Assembly (NCBI GenBank): GCA_964628455.1
Contig: CAZVPD010000078.1
Coordinates: 1-17,243, forward strand
Length of the DNA stretch: 17,243 bases
Reading direction: 5' to 3'
Source of the DNA: JAQVWU01 sp964628455
Lineage (GTDB): Bacteria > Bacillota > Clostridia > Oscillospirales > CAG-272
This document shows positions 1-8,701 of the stretch, piece by piece. The notes under the pieces were generated by a model. The model did not search any database. It had not been told where the DNA came from and saw nothing but the letters and a program-made list of their open reading frames with translations. Within the stretch, counting starts at the first letter, position 1. Each line of letters starts with the position of its first letter. A program made the position numbers and the translations under genes.

Positions 1-55
1 GCAATCTCTTGTATCTTTTTTTGTTAATTTTCTCCTACATTAATTTTACACCGAG

Positions 56-2899
56 TCAGCTGTTTAAAAAAACCAGATCTTCGGTAATTTCATCATTCGA
101 TTTATATTCGGCGCTTAATACTACCGGTATGTTGTTTTGCGATGCTTTTCTGTAGATATCTTTTAATTCAACACTATTTTCACCTTTGTATACAGGTGCG
201 CTGACCGCATATTTTTGACCGAATATATCCTTTTTTATATCACTCAAGATCAGAAGTTCCGCCTGATATCTGGAATAATCGATATCAATACCGGCTGCCA
301 GTGCATAGGATGAATTGAAAGCTATACTTCCTGCCGAGGTATTGTTCATAAACATTTTAAACTGCTCCTCTGCGGAGATCAGGACATTCCTGTTCTGAAC
401 CAAAAATTTGATTTGGATACCGGAACAAATTTCGCTGATCCTGCGAAGTGATTCCATACATCCCTGTATAGCCTGTTCATGACTGTATTCATTCTCGGCA
501 TTTCGCTGAAGTGTAAATATTGCACCTTTGCAGCTGTAATTCGATGCCGTGTTCAGAATACGCCCGATGCGTTCAACGGAAGCTTTTGTACGGTTCGGGA
601 AATTACCGAGAATAGTCAGGTCGGGAAAATGATTCAGCATCCTGGTAAAATCGATGATGATTCCTATATTCTGCAGATTCAGGTAATGCGCTTCCCTTTT
701 TGCCGTTTCTTCGTCCAGACGGTCCAGATATTCGGCCGGAAGCATCAGTCCGGCAAAATGATGCAGAAAAGTTGGGTTTTTTAAGAGATAATCTTTAGCG
801 GATTTCTCCGTGTAACCCAGTGACAGATACAGATTTTTATTCCGTGGTTTCGGATTGGATTCGGGTGTTAATTCAAGTGTGATTCCTTCCGTTTTTATTC
901 GGTATATACGGCAGTCGTAGGGTTTGATCGAATACAGACCGTTCGTTTTATATGTTTTACATTGATCGGCACATCCGCGCGGCAGAAATTCCGGAAGATT
1001 TTCGGTTCCGTCCGTTATCTGCATTTCCTCAGCCGATATTATATTTCCCGCTGATGATTGTATATCATATGTTTCGGTATTCAGGGTGTTGTTGGAAATA
1101 TAAAGAGTATATTCACCGCTGTTTATAATATCAAGCGTGTATAATAATCTGGGATTATTGACCGATATAATTTTTAAATTGCCGAAAGTCTTATCAAGGT
1201 ATTCCGTAATATCGTGTTTAAATGCATATGGCTGCGGAATATCCTCGTTGATTTTATTTCTGTATCGGTTATCGGTTTCCATACGGTCAAACGGGTCCGT
1301 ATAATTAAAAATTGTTACTTTACCGGAATTTATATAATTAATTATAATATTTTCGTCTGTCGCACCTGTTTTGAACAAAATATTATAATCGCTGCCCAGG
1401 TCGGATAAAGCAATATTTTTGTTTTTATTGACGGTATTTATAAATAACAGGATATGTCCGCCGTTAAATACGAATTTTTTCAATTTTAGATACAGTTCCA
1501 AATCTATTGCTGTTTCTTCTGTGATAAACAATACGGAATAACGGTTTAATATTTCATAACGGACATCGGATAATACGACATCGGCAATCTCACCGTAAGG
1601 TGCAGGCGATAAGAAACCTCGTTCATCCCGGTAAAATCCCGCGTTTTCATAACCCGGGAATAGAAGTGAAAATAACAGATGCAGCTGATAATCACCCGTG
1701 TTGTAGGGAAGGTTTCCCCAGACTTTATAAATATCTCCGGTATACAGGTGCCGCGGCGGAACCCACCCGGCAAAAAAATCCGTCATGATAGCGAGCGGAG
1801 TATAAAGAGTTCCCGGATATCCGTTTTTTCGGACGAAATCACCGCAATGCTTTTGAATTTCACCGACAGGAGTCAGGTTATAACGCGTGTTGTTTATAAT
1901 ATATTTTTTATCCGTGTTTGCTTCACCCTCATCGGCTTTTTGCGAATAAAACCAGCTGCTTTCAAAACCCAGGATATCACAGTTATAGATATAATGATTG
2001 TAAATCAGTCTTCTCAGTTGGCTTAAGCTTGTTCCGCCTGTGCGTCCCATCTCATATCCGTTGGATGTGTCGGGTTCTTCGCTGTCGATCAGATAATTTT
2101 TATACCCCCAGCGGTTCCATACGGAAGCGTTTCCGTAATTCAGCAGTCCGTATTGTTTGGAAGCTCCGCGTATATAAGCAAACCACATATTGCTGTTCGG
2201 AAGTGCCTGTGCCGTTTCGGCACCAATCATAATAGTATTTCCTTCTTTGGCAAAATAATGCAGGAAAGTAAGTGACGCGAGCGTGACCGTATGATTGAGC
2301 ATCGCATCATTCAGCTTTTCAAAATATGCCTGGAAATTACGGTACTGCAGCTTTCGGCTGTCAAGCGTCGGAACCGAAGTCTGAGCCGAAGCATGTATAT
2401 AACGCCCGTCCTGTTCCCCGTTGTCATATCCGAGAAAGCGTTCTCCCAGTTTCTGACGCATATATTCATCTGTTTTTACCGGAATCGTATATTCTCCCCA
2501 TATACCTTCTTTGGGTTTTGAACCGGGGACGTACCCCCAGAAATCATAGAGAAACAGATTTTCTTCAGCACATATGTCGACCAACTCATTGAAATTTCCC
2601 GCAAAGAGTGTCGGATAAACAGGCCACAGAACTCTGCCCAGTTTAAAATGATTTACATACATATCAATGGTCTGCCGGATGTCTTTCAGCATATATTTAT
2701 CATCCGGCAACGGACGCGCGCCCATATCCGCAGCTTCTCCGATTTCCTGCATATTAGATGATGTCGTAGGAAATCCGCGCAGAGAAGAAAATTGAATTAT
2801 ATTCCCCAGTGCACTGCGTGTTACGGCTTTTGCCGCACGTTCCGTAAATTCGGGATATTTTTCCGGTTCTACCTGCGGGAGATAAACTTTTATTTTCAT
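56..2899 (-). CDS. Large multidomain glycosidase-like protein (TIM barrel + GATase-like + second TIM-barrel-like domain)
   Basis: This 947-residue protein has no signal peptide or membrane segment and is probably cytoplasmic. I do not recognise a named family. Residues about 1-440 read like a glycoside-hydrolase TIM barrel, with a striking DNGEQDGR stretch at 159-166 and an isolated GAETAQ acidic site around 226-231. Residues about 440-560 look like the glutamine-amidotransferase-like domain of beta-galactosidases (YSVLFITEE, then FNGGHILLF at 478-486). Residues about 690-947 resemble a xylose-isomerase/AP-endonuclease-2-type TIM barrel, with the alternating strand pattern IGIIIDF, GAIFTLQ, IQIKFLVQN. 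The start has GAGAGG five bases upstream and a promoter just beyond. It is transcribed away from the GH38 operon, so a role on the same glycan is inferred. The domain split is my reading of sequence pattern, not a database match; the enzymatic activity is unknown. Confidence 0.72.
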   Translation of the reverse strand: MKIKVYLPQVEPEKYPEFTERAAKAVTRSALGNIIQFSSLRGFPTTSSNMQEIGEAADMGARPLPDDKYMLKDIRQTIDMYVNHFKLGRVLWPVYPTLFAGNFNELVDICAEENLFLYDFWGYVPGSKPKEGIWGEYTIPVKTDEYMRQKLGERFLGYDNGEQDGRYIHASAQTSVPTLDSRKLQYRNFQAYFEKLNDAMLNHTVTLASLTFLHYFAKEGNTIMIGAETAQALPNSNMWFAYIRGASKQYGLLNYGNASVWNRWGYKNYLIDSEEPDTSNGYEMGRTGGTSLSQLRRLIYNHYIYNCDILGFESSWFYSQKADEGEANTDKKYIINNTRYNLTPVGEIQKHCGDFVRKNGYPGTLYTPLAIMTDFFAGWVPPRHLYTGDIYKVWGNLPYNTGDYQLHLLFSLLFPGYENAGFYRDERGFLSPAPYGEIADVVLSDVRYEILNRYSVLFITEETAIDLELYLKLKKFVFNGGHILLFINTVNKNKNIALSDLGSDYNILFKTGATDENIIINYINSGKVTIFNYTDPFDRMETDNRYRNKINEDIPQPYAFKHDITEYLDKTFGNLKIISVNNPRLLYTLDIINSGEYTLYISNNTLNTETYDIQSSAGNIISAEEMQITDGTENLPEFLPRGCADQCKTYKTNGLYSIKPYDCRIYRIKTEGITLELTPESNPKPRNKNLYLSLGYTEKSAKDYLLKNPTFLHHFAGLMLPAEYLDRLDEETAKREAHYLNLQNIGIIIDFTRMLNHFPDLTILGNFPNRTKASVERIGRILNTASNYSCKGAIFTLQRNAENEYSHEQAIQGCMESLRRISEICSGIQIKFLVQNRNVLISAEEQFKMFMNNTSAGSIAFNSSYALAAGIDIDYSRYQAELLILSDIKKDIFGQKYAVSAPVYKGENSVELKDIYRKASQNNIPVVLSAEYKSNDEITEDLVFLNS

Positions 2900-2932
2900 A
2901 TATGCCTCTCAAGTTCGGTTTTATTTACGGTG

Positions 2933-2961
2933 ATTATAGCATAATTGACTTTCAAATGCAA
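2933..2961 (-). promoter_or_regulatory. Sigma-A-type promoter for the large glycosidase-like gene
   Basis: Read on the minus strand there is a perfect -10 TATAAT (2938 to 2933), 17 bases from a weaker -35 TTGCAT (2961 to 2956). The -35 lies inside the 26-bp palindrome at 2950-2975. Transcription would start about 27 bases before the ATG at 2899. The poor -35 fits a promoter that is regulated at the palindrome. Confidence 0.5.
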
Positions 2962-2975
2962 TATTGCATTTGAAA
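2950..2975. promoter_or_regulatory. Perfect 26-bp palindrome, probable operator
   Basis: The half-site TTTCAAATGCAAT is followed directly by its exact reverse complement, giving 13+13 bases with no spacer and no mismatch. It covers the -35 element of the minus-strand promoter and lies about 130 bases upstream of the plus-strand GH38 promoter. A contiguous palindrome this long, AT-rich and without a U-tract, suits a dimeric repressor or activator site better than a terminator. The regulator is not encoded in the window, so its family cannot be named. Confidence 0.6.
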
Positions 2976-3102
2976 TAACTTATAATAAATATAAACAGGT
3001 ATCGGTCCGGACCCAAAAATCCTGCAAACGATATAATATGATCACATTTTCTGCAGTCATACATAAAGTTCGGTACTTCATAAATTTCTTATTGTTAATT
3101 CC

Positions 3103-3131
3103 TTGACATAAAACACCCGTCGGATTATAAT
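3103..3131 (+). promoter_or_regulatory. Consensus sigma-A promoter of the GH38 operon
   Basis: TTGACA (3103-3108), 17 bases, TATAAT (3126-3131): all twelve consensus positions match and the spacing is optimal. Transcription would start near 3138, giving a leader of about 40 bases before the ATG at 3176. Such a promoter is strong by default, so regulation of the glycan genes probably depends on repression or catabolite control. Confidence 0.82.
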
Positions 3132-3175
3132 GATTTAAAGAAATATAAAATACTGATAAAGGATGTATGTTTCAT

Positions 3176-5581
3176 ATGAAAAAGAAGATATATATGATCG
3201 GGAATGCCCATCTTGACCCTGTCTGGATGTGGCAGTGGCAGGAAGGATGCGCGGAGGCTAAAGCTACTTTCCGAAGCGCGCTTGACCGTATGAAAGAATT
3301 TCCCGACTTTAAATTTACATGTGCGGCTGCGGTTACTTATTCATGGATTGAGGATATTTGTCCGGAAATGTTTGAGGAAATCAAACAGAGAGTCGCAGAA
3401 GGACGCTGGATCGTTGCGGGCGGGTGGTGGGTGCAGCCCGACTGTAATCAGCCGTCGGGTGAATCATTCGTCCGGCACGCTTTATATTCACAGCGCTTTT
3501 TTCTTGAGAAACTGGGTGTGACCGCAAAGGTCGGTTATAATGTCGATTCATTCGGACACAATCAATCGATACCTCAGTTCCTGAAAAAAAGCGGAATGGA
3601 TTATTATATTTTCATGAGACCGGGCAATCACGAAAAAGATCTGGAAAGCAATCTTTTTATATGGCAGTCAGCCGACGGGAGTGCTGTCCCTGCCTTTCGC
3701 ATTCCGTTCGCTTACTGCTGTGATTTCGGAAGCAAAAAAGAACTGCTGGATCATATATCAAGTGTTTGTGACGCAAGCGACAAAGACGCGGATTCGACCA
3801 TGTGTTTTTATGGTGTCGGCAATCACGGAGGAGGTCCGACAAAGAAAAATCTGAATTTTATCGAAGAATTAAGGCATGAAGAAGCAGCGAACGGCATAGA
3901 AATTTTATACGGAGATCCGTATGATTTTTTCAAACAAACGGAAAAAGAAAATATATCTTTAAAAACAATAAAAGATGATCTTCAACACCATGCGAGCGGA
4001 TGTTATGCTGCTGTTTCGCGCATAAAAACAGCCAACAGGCTCTGCGAAAACCGATTGATCGCAGCGGAAAAATTTTCTGTCATGGCATCTTTACTCACAG
4101 GTAAACGATATCCGTCCGATAAATTTAAAACAGCATGGGAAAACACTTTATTCAATCAATTTCACGATTCACTCGGAGGATGCAGTATAAAACCCGTTTA
4201 TACAGACGCCGATGAATTGGCCGGTGAATCGCTGGCGATATCGGCTAAAACAGAAAATACAGCGTTACAGCGTCTATCGTGGGCAATTGACACCTCAGAC
4301 GGCGATTACTTGCCGATTATCGTATTTAATCCGTTGACCTGGTCTGTCAAATCATTGATTCGCGTCAATAAGCGACTCGGAAAAATAACGGATGAAAAGG
4401 GTTTATCTCTTTCCTGTCAGCATATTCGTTCCGAAACCCAGAGCTGCTACGGTCGTGATGATACTTTATTTGCGGCGGAAATTCCGCCGCTTGGTTGGAA
4501 AGTTTACCGCGGGTATGGTGATTTGTCCGAATACCACTGCAATGTGCGTGCCGAAGGGACAGTCTTGGAAAATAATTTTTTATGTATAAAATTCGAGAAG
4601 CACACGGGTTATATACAAAGCATCTATGACAAGAAAGAAAATCGCGAATTATTATCCGGATCAGGTTCGGTTCCTGTAGTCATTGATGAATACGATCATG
4701 ACACCTGGAGTCATGGGAAAAATTTTTTCGACCGGCAAATAGCCCGGTTTTCGGACGCTCAAATCGATGTTATCGAAAACGGTCCCGTAAGAGCTGTTAT
4801 AAAAGTTGTCAACAGATACAACAATTCCTTTTTGACGCAGTATTTTTCCCTTTCGGAACATTCCGACAGGCTTGAAGTAAAATCCGAGGTTATCTGGTAT
4901 GAAAAACATAAAATGCTGAAACTTGCATTCCCCGTAAATATTGATGATCCGCATGCTTATTACGAAATACCATATGCCTACATAGAACGTCCCTGTGACG
5001 GAGAAGAAGAATGCGGCTTGCGCTGGATCGCACTCAGAGGGAGTGATTCAGGAATGGCTTTGCTGAATAACAACAAATACAGTTTTTCCGTAAAAGATAA
5101 AACTTTAAATTTGACTGTGATACGAAGCCCTATATACGGAGATCACGGAAATACACGTTCGGCAGAAAGTCCGTTTACGGACCAGGGTTCACACAGGTTT
5201 GATTATGTTTTACTTCCGTTGAATGGTTCTTCCACGTTCGGTTATATCACTCGCTGCGCGGAAGAACTAAACACGCCCCCGACTCATATCATCGAAAACA
5301 ATCATGCCGGTCGCCTTCCGCAGGTTTATTCGGGAGCTTACACCGATGTCGGTAATATTATCATATCGGCGGTTAAACAGGCCGAAGCAGGAGATAAGGA
5401 AAACGGCGGCGGAACAGTCCTGCGTATTTATGAAACCGACGGTTTAGATACAGATTGTGCCATTGTATTGCCTCTGCTGGATACCGTTATAAACACAACA
5501 TTCCGGCCATATGAAATAAAAACTCTTTTTGTCGGAAAAAACAGCTGCCGGGAAATTTTAATGACTGAAATCGGTCAGTAA
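3176..5581 (+). CDS. Alpha-mannosidase, glycoside hydrolase family 38
   Basis: This enzyme hydrolyses terminal alpha-mannosides, retaining the anomeric configuration, with a zinc ion in the active site. Numbered from the ATG at 3176, the first motif GNAHLDPVW holds zinc ligands H12 and D14. NVDSFGHN holds D124, which is both nucleophile and zinc ligand. FNQFHDSLGG gives the fourth ligand, H330. GNHGGGPT (about 215-222) is another family landmark. The C-terminal half is the usual beta-rich GH38 region. Length, about 801 residues, is normal for bacterial members. An in-frame ATG at 3167 lies only three bases after the AGGA at 3160-3163, whereas 3176 is twelve bases away, so I prefer 3176. There is no signal peptide, so it acts on imported oligosaccharides. 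It is first in an operon with the next two genes. Exact linkage preference cannot be read from sequence. Confidence 0.95.
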   Translation: MKKKIYMIGNAHLDPVWMWQWQEGCAEAKATFRSALDRMKEFPDFKFTCAAAVTYSWIEDICPEMFEEIKQRVAEGRWIVAGGWWVQPDCNQPSGESFVRHALYSQRFFLEKLGVTAKVGYNVDSFGHNQSIPQFLKKSGMDYYIFMRPGNHEKDLESNLFIWQSADGSAVPAFRIPFAYCCDFGSKKELLDHISSVCDASDKDADSTMCFYGVGNHGGGPTKKNLNFIEELRHEEAANGIEILYGDPYDFFKQTEKENISLKTIKDDLQHHASGCYAAVSRIKTANRLCENRLIAAEKFSVMASLLTGKRYPSDKFKTAWENTLFNQFHDSLGGCSIKPVYTDADELAGESLAISAKTENTALQRLSWAIDTSDGDYLPIIVFNPLTWSVKSLIRVNKRLGKITDEKGLSLSCQHIRSETQSCYGRDDTLFAAEIPPLGWKVYRGYGDLSEYHCNVRAEGTVLENNFLCIKFEKHTGYIQSIYDKKENRELLSGSGSVPVVIDEYDHDTWSHGKNFFDRQIARFSDAQIDVIENGPVRAVIKVVNRYNNSFLTQYFSLSEHSDRLEVKSEVIWYEKHKMLKLAFPVNIDDPHAYYEIPYAYIERPCDGEEECGLRWIALRGSDSGMALLNNNKYSFSVKDKTLNLTVIRSPIYGDHGNTRSAESPFTDQGSHRFDYVLLPLNGSSTFGYITRCAEELNTPPTHIIENNHAGRLPQVYSGAYTDVGNIIISAVKQAEAGDKENGGGTVLRIYETDGLDTDCAIVLPLLDTVINTTFRPYEIKTLFVGKNSCREILMTEIGQ

Positions 5582-5608
5582 TTTTGCAGTCAGATACGAA
5601 AAGGTTAT

Positions 5609-7276
5609 ATGAAATTAATTAACGGCAATTTGGAAAAGGATTTTTTCGAACTTTGTGAAAAAATCGCAACACGCAAAGCGGGACATGATATCTCTCAAAT
5701 CATACTGCAGACCGAGGCCGGTCTAGCTGCGGGATGCAGTGTGGATTTTGGTGATCAATGCATCATACGCGCGGGAACCAAAGCCGCCCTGCTGGCAGGG
5801 ATCGGTTTTTATCTGCGGGGCGGTAAGGGTGCCCATAAACCGCTCTGCGAATTAAACGGGAGCTATTTTGCAACGCACTTCAATAATTTCTATATGAGTG
5901 CGCCCCTAGACGAAATATTTCGTTTTCTGGAAGACCTTGCGTTATGGGGGCAGAATGCTTTTTCCGTCTGGTATGATATGCATTCTTACACTGCTGCCGA
6001 TGATAATTCCGATACGGGAGAAAGCAGTTCGGTTAAAGTAATAGCACGTCTTCGCGCACTTTTATCTTATGCCGGAAAACTCGGTATGAAACTTGCCCTG
6101 ATGTGTATCGGAAACGAAGGCTTTTGCGGAACTCCGGACGATTTGAAAGCAGCCTGGACGGTTCAAAACGGTTATTTTTCCCCGCCGATGGGACACTATC
6201 ATGTTGAAATCTGTCCTTCAGTTCCCGGCGGTCTTACAAAGATACTCGATAACCGCCGCGAAATGCTTAAGGCTTTTGCCGATTTAAATCCGGAATATCT
6301 CATTATTTTCCCATATGATCAGGGCGGATGTACTTGTGCGGAATGTGCTCCGTGGGGAATAAACGGATTTATGCGCACGGTTTCTGCGATATCGGATTTA
6401 ATGGATGAGGTGATGCCGGACTTAAAAATAATACTGGGTACCTGGGGATTCAACCGTTTTATCAGCGGTGAATGGGAGGGCTTGCCTGATGCCATCAGCA
6501 GGATGAAGCCTTCGGTCCGGAATAAAATCGCATATATTTTAAATCAGCAGGTCGTGGGTGAACAGCTGCCTGAATCATTGAAAAATCACGAAACTCCCGG
6601 GAATATTCCTGTTGTCGGCTTCCCTGAAGTTTCTATGTACGGAAGTGTCCCTTGGGGGGGATTCGGTACAAACGCATCGCCTTTGATCGTTCAAAATGAT
6701 TTTGATAAAATAAAATTTATGTTAAACAAAAAAATCAAATCCCGGGATGTACCGGTTTACGGGGGACAGTTTCAATATTCGGAAGGATTTTTCGCTGAAA
6801 TAAATCATACGCTTATTCTGGCGTTATTCTCCGGAATGTATAATCATGCGGCTGACGCTTTATATGATTATATCAGAATGGAAATTACAGACGAACCGGA
6901 TCTGATTAAGGATGTCCTTCGGCTGATCTATATGACAGAACATGCTTTACCGCGAAACCGTATAGAAGCTGACGGTACTGTTTTGAATTACCCGCCCGAA
7001 ATGGCTGATATCGGAGTAAAAATATCCGGAAGCGTTAGATTTGTTATAAACAACACAGATGAAATTATTAACTGCTATGATCTTGCATTGTCACTGGACT
7101 CCAGAGTCAAAAAATCAAATCGATGGCGTATTATCTTCCTGCGCACTGCCGTCGATTATGAATTGCTGAGCAACAATTTTTATATTACCGATAAAGCTCA
7201 GGAATATTTTAACGAACTGACCCGGCTATATTATGCAGAAAAAGCGTATTATGTTGTTTATCCCCCCCATAAGTAA
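5609..7276 (+). CDS. Unassigned glycosidase-like TIM-barrel protein with GH20/GH67-type N-terminal domain
   Basis: This 555-residue protein lacks a signal peptide and starts 27 bases after the GH38 stop, with AAAAGG at 5599-5604 as ribosome binding site. Residues about 1-80 resemble the small alpha/beta domain that precedes the barrel in GH20, GH67 and related enzymes (IIRAGTKAALLAGIGFYL, 52-69). A TIM barrel seems to follow, with HFNNFYMSAPLDEIFRFLED (90-109) and ALWGQNAFSVWYD (111-123) on its first strands. The most distinctive site is PYDQGGCTCAECAPWG (235-250): D237 is a candidate catalytic acid beside three cysteines, C241, C243 and C246, that could bind a metal. I cannot place it in a numbered family. 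Co-transcription with a mannosidase and a sugar epimerase suggests a glycosidase for another residue of the same glycan, possibly a hexosaminidase; this is inference. Confidence 0.75.
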   Translation: MKLINGNLEKDFFELCEKIATRKAGHDISQIILQTEAGLAAGCSVDFGDQCIIRAGTKAALLAGIGFYLRGGKGAHKPLCELNGSYFATHFNNFYMSAPLDEIFRFLEDLALWGQNAFSVWYDMHSYTAADDNSDTGESSSVKVIARLRALLSYAGKLGMKLALMCIGNEGFCGTPDDLKAAWTVQNGYFSPPMGHYHVEICPSVPGGLTKILDNRREMLKAFADLNPEYLIIFPYDQGGCTCAECAPWGINGFMRTVSAISDLMDEVMPDLKIILGTWGFNRFISGEWEGLPDAISRMKPSVRNKIAYILNQQVVGEQLPESLKNHETPGNIPVVGFPEVSMYGSVPWGGFGTNASPLIVQNDFDKIKFMLNKKIKSRDVPVYGGQFQYSEGFFAEINHTLILALFSGMYNHAADALYDYIRMEITDEPDLIKDVLRLIYMTEHALPRNRIEADGTVLNYPPEMADIGVKISGSVRFVINNTDEIINCYDLALSLDSRVKKSNRWRIIFLRTAVDYELLSNNFYITDKAQEYFNELTRLYYAEKAYYVVYPPHK

Positions 7277-7306
7277 AATTTTATATGCGGTATGCGGTGA
7301 AAAATA

Positions 7307-8524
7307 ATGAAAAGTTCGAATAATTCGGATAAAATACTATATTTGCGTGATAGGGCTCGGAAGCATCTGAATGAAATTATACTTCCGTTCTGGTTGAAAT
7401 ACGCTTCCGATAAAACAAACGGCGGATTTTTCGGACGGATATCCCGCAGCGGAACAGGTATAACGGACGCACCAAAATCGCTTGTCCTGAATGCCCGTAT
7501 TTTATGGACATTTTCAGCCGCGTACCGAATGTTTGAATATCCTTCATACAGAGAAGCTGCCGACCGGGCATTTGACTATATTATGAATCATTTTATAAAA
7601 TCCGACTCGGATTTTCAGGGCGGTTACTGGTTACTGAACGCCGACGGCAGCGTTCGTGAAAAGGTCGGAGATATGCATACTTATGGTCAGGGATTTCTGC
7701 TTTATGCTTTGTCGGAATACACGGCGATGACCGGCAATCCGGATTCCCGTAAATATGCCGGATATATGTTTGAATTCATAGAAAATCAATGCCGGTCCGG
7801 CAATTACTATACGGAAAAACCTTTTCAGAATAATGATGTCGGATTAACTCTTTCGATGAATACGCATCTTCACATCATCGAACCTGTGACGAATTATCTC
7901 CGCATCTGCAAGGATATACGTGCTGAATCTTCGCTGATCAATTTAATTCTGATATTCCTGAATATCATATACGATCATAAAACAGATCACCAGATAATGT
8001 TTTTTTCCGAGTCGGGTAAACCCCTGTCCGATAAAATATCATTTGGTCATGACATCGAATTATCATGGCTTTTGACGGAAGCTGCAGAGGTTTTATGCCA
8101 AGACCATCCCATGTCACCGGATAATATGCAGCTTCAGCGCAGGTGCAGGAAATGTGCGGCAAAAATTGCGGATGCTGTCTATCTTGAAGGAATCGATGAA
8201 TCCTGCGGAGCTTTATACGACGAAGGATTGCCGGACGGGAAAATACAGCGCAAAAATAAAATATGGTGGGTACAGGCGGAAGCTGTCGTCGGTTTTTTTA
8301 ATGCCTGGCAGATAAACGGCAATCCGTCATATCTTGACGCAGCATGCGGTGTGATGGAATATATCGACCGCTGTTTGGTTGATCCTGATTACGGCGAATG
8401 GTTCGGTGCCGGTCTCGACACGGCGCCCCAATCAAAAAACGGTTATAAAGCGGATGAATGGAAATGTCCTTATCATAATTCCCGAATGGCTTTGGAACTC
8501 CTGACCCGAACAAGCAATTTTTGA
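7307..8524 (+). CDS. AGE-family sugar 2-epimerase (cellobiose/mannobiose 2-epimerase-like)
   Basis: The protein (405 residues) is an alpha/alpha-six-barrel enzyme of the N-acylglucosamine 2-epimerase superfamily, which inverts C2 of a reducing-end sugar through a cis-enediolate intermediate. The sites expected for the cellobiose 2-epimerase branch are present: R64 in LNARILW, the histidines of NTHLHIIEP (187/189), H248 and E251 in FGHDIELSW, and H390 in WKCPYHNSRM. The ending WKCPYHN is more like cellobiose/mannobiose 2-epimerases than GlcNAc 2-epimerases, and the length matches. It starts 30 bases after the previous stop, with GGTGA at 7296-7300 as ribosome binding site, so it is the third gene of the GH38 operon. 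Beside a mannosidase it could convert a mannose-ended disaccharide to a glucose-ended one. Free mannose or GlcNAc as substrate cannot be excluded. No signal peptide. Confidence 0.88.
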   Translation: MKSSNNSDKILYLRDRARKHLNEIILPFWLKYASDKTNGGFFGRISRSGTGITDAPKSLVLNARILWTFSAAYRMFEYPSYREAADRAFDYIMNHFIKSDSDFQGGYWLLNADGSVREKVGDMHTYGQGFLLYALSEYTAMTGNPDSRKYAGYMFEFIENQCRSGNYYTEKPFQNNDVGLTLSMNTHLHIIEPVTNYLRICKDIRAESSLINLILIFLNIIYDHKTDHQIMFFSESGKPLSDKISFGHDIELSWLLTEAAEVLCQDHPMSPDNMQLQRRCRKCAAKIADAVYLEGIDESCGALYDEGLPDGKIQRKNKIWWVQAEAVVGFFNAWQINGNPSYLDAACGVMEYIDRCLVDPDYGEWFGAGLDTAPQSKNGYKADEWKCPYHNSRMALELLTRTSNF

Positions 8525-8634
8525 CACATGATGCGAATGCATTCTATCCAATCATATTCTTTGATAAGCGATTGATTTAAGTCCTGTATGTAAATTATAT
8601 TTCAACATTATGCCGTTTTTATATGAATCGAGTA

Positions 8635-8663
8635 TTGATTTTAGAATAGTTTACTGTTATAAT
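8635..8663 (+). promoter_or_regulatory. Extended -10 promoter for the sugar-binding lipoprotein gene
   Basis: TTGATT (8635-8640), 17 bases, TATAAT (8658-8663), with TG one base before the -10 (extended -10). A strong ribosome binding site AAGGAG follows at 8687-8692, nine bases before the ATG at 8702. The 177-base gap after the epimerase gene holds no clear terminator, so read-through from the GH38 operon is possible; a separate strong promoter would give extra binding protein. Confidence 0.68.
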
Positions 8664-8701
8664 AAAAACGATAAAAAATTCTTATCAAGGAGAACGGTAC
8701 G

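Noticed and set aside
1..55. AGGAGA on the minus strand (plus 31-36) after the left-most gene, as if a further gene began there.
   Set aside because: No ATG, GTG or TTG lies at a suitable distance; only an ATT is in place, and the window edge is 30 bases away. A downstream gene is possible but not supported.
2981..2986. TATAAT on the plus strand as a second promoter for the GH38 operon.
   Set aside because: No -35 at usable spacing; the consensus promoter at 3103-3131 is much better.
3004..3013. GGTCCGGACC, a 10-bp palindrome in the divergent intergenic region.
   Set aside because: Short, without neighbours or repeat elsewhere in the window; likely chance beside the 26-bp palindrome.
3167..3175. 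Start of the GH38 gene at the earlier ATG.
   Set aside because: Only three bases separate it from AGGA, too close for the ribosome; the ATG at 3176 is better placed.
8535..8544. GAATGCATTC palindrome after the epimerase gene, as terminator or operator.
   Set aside because: No loop and no T-run, and only five bases per arm.
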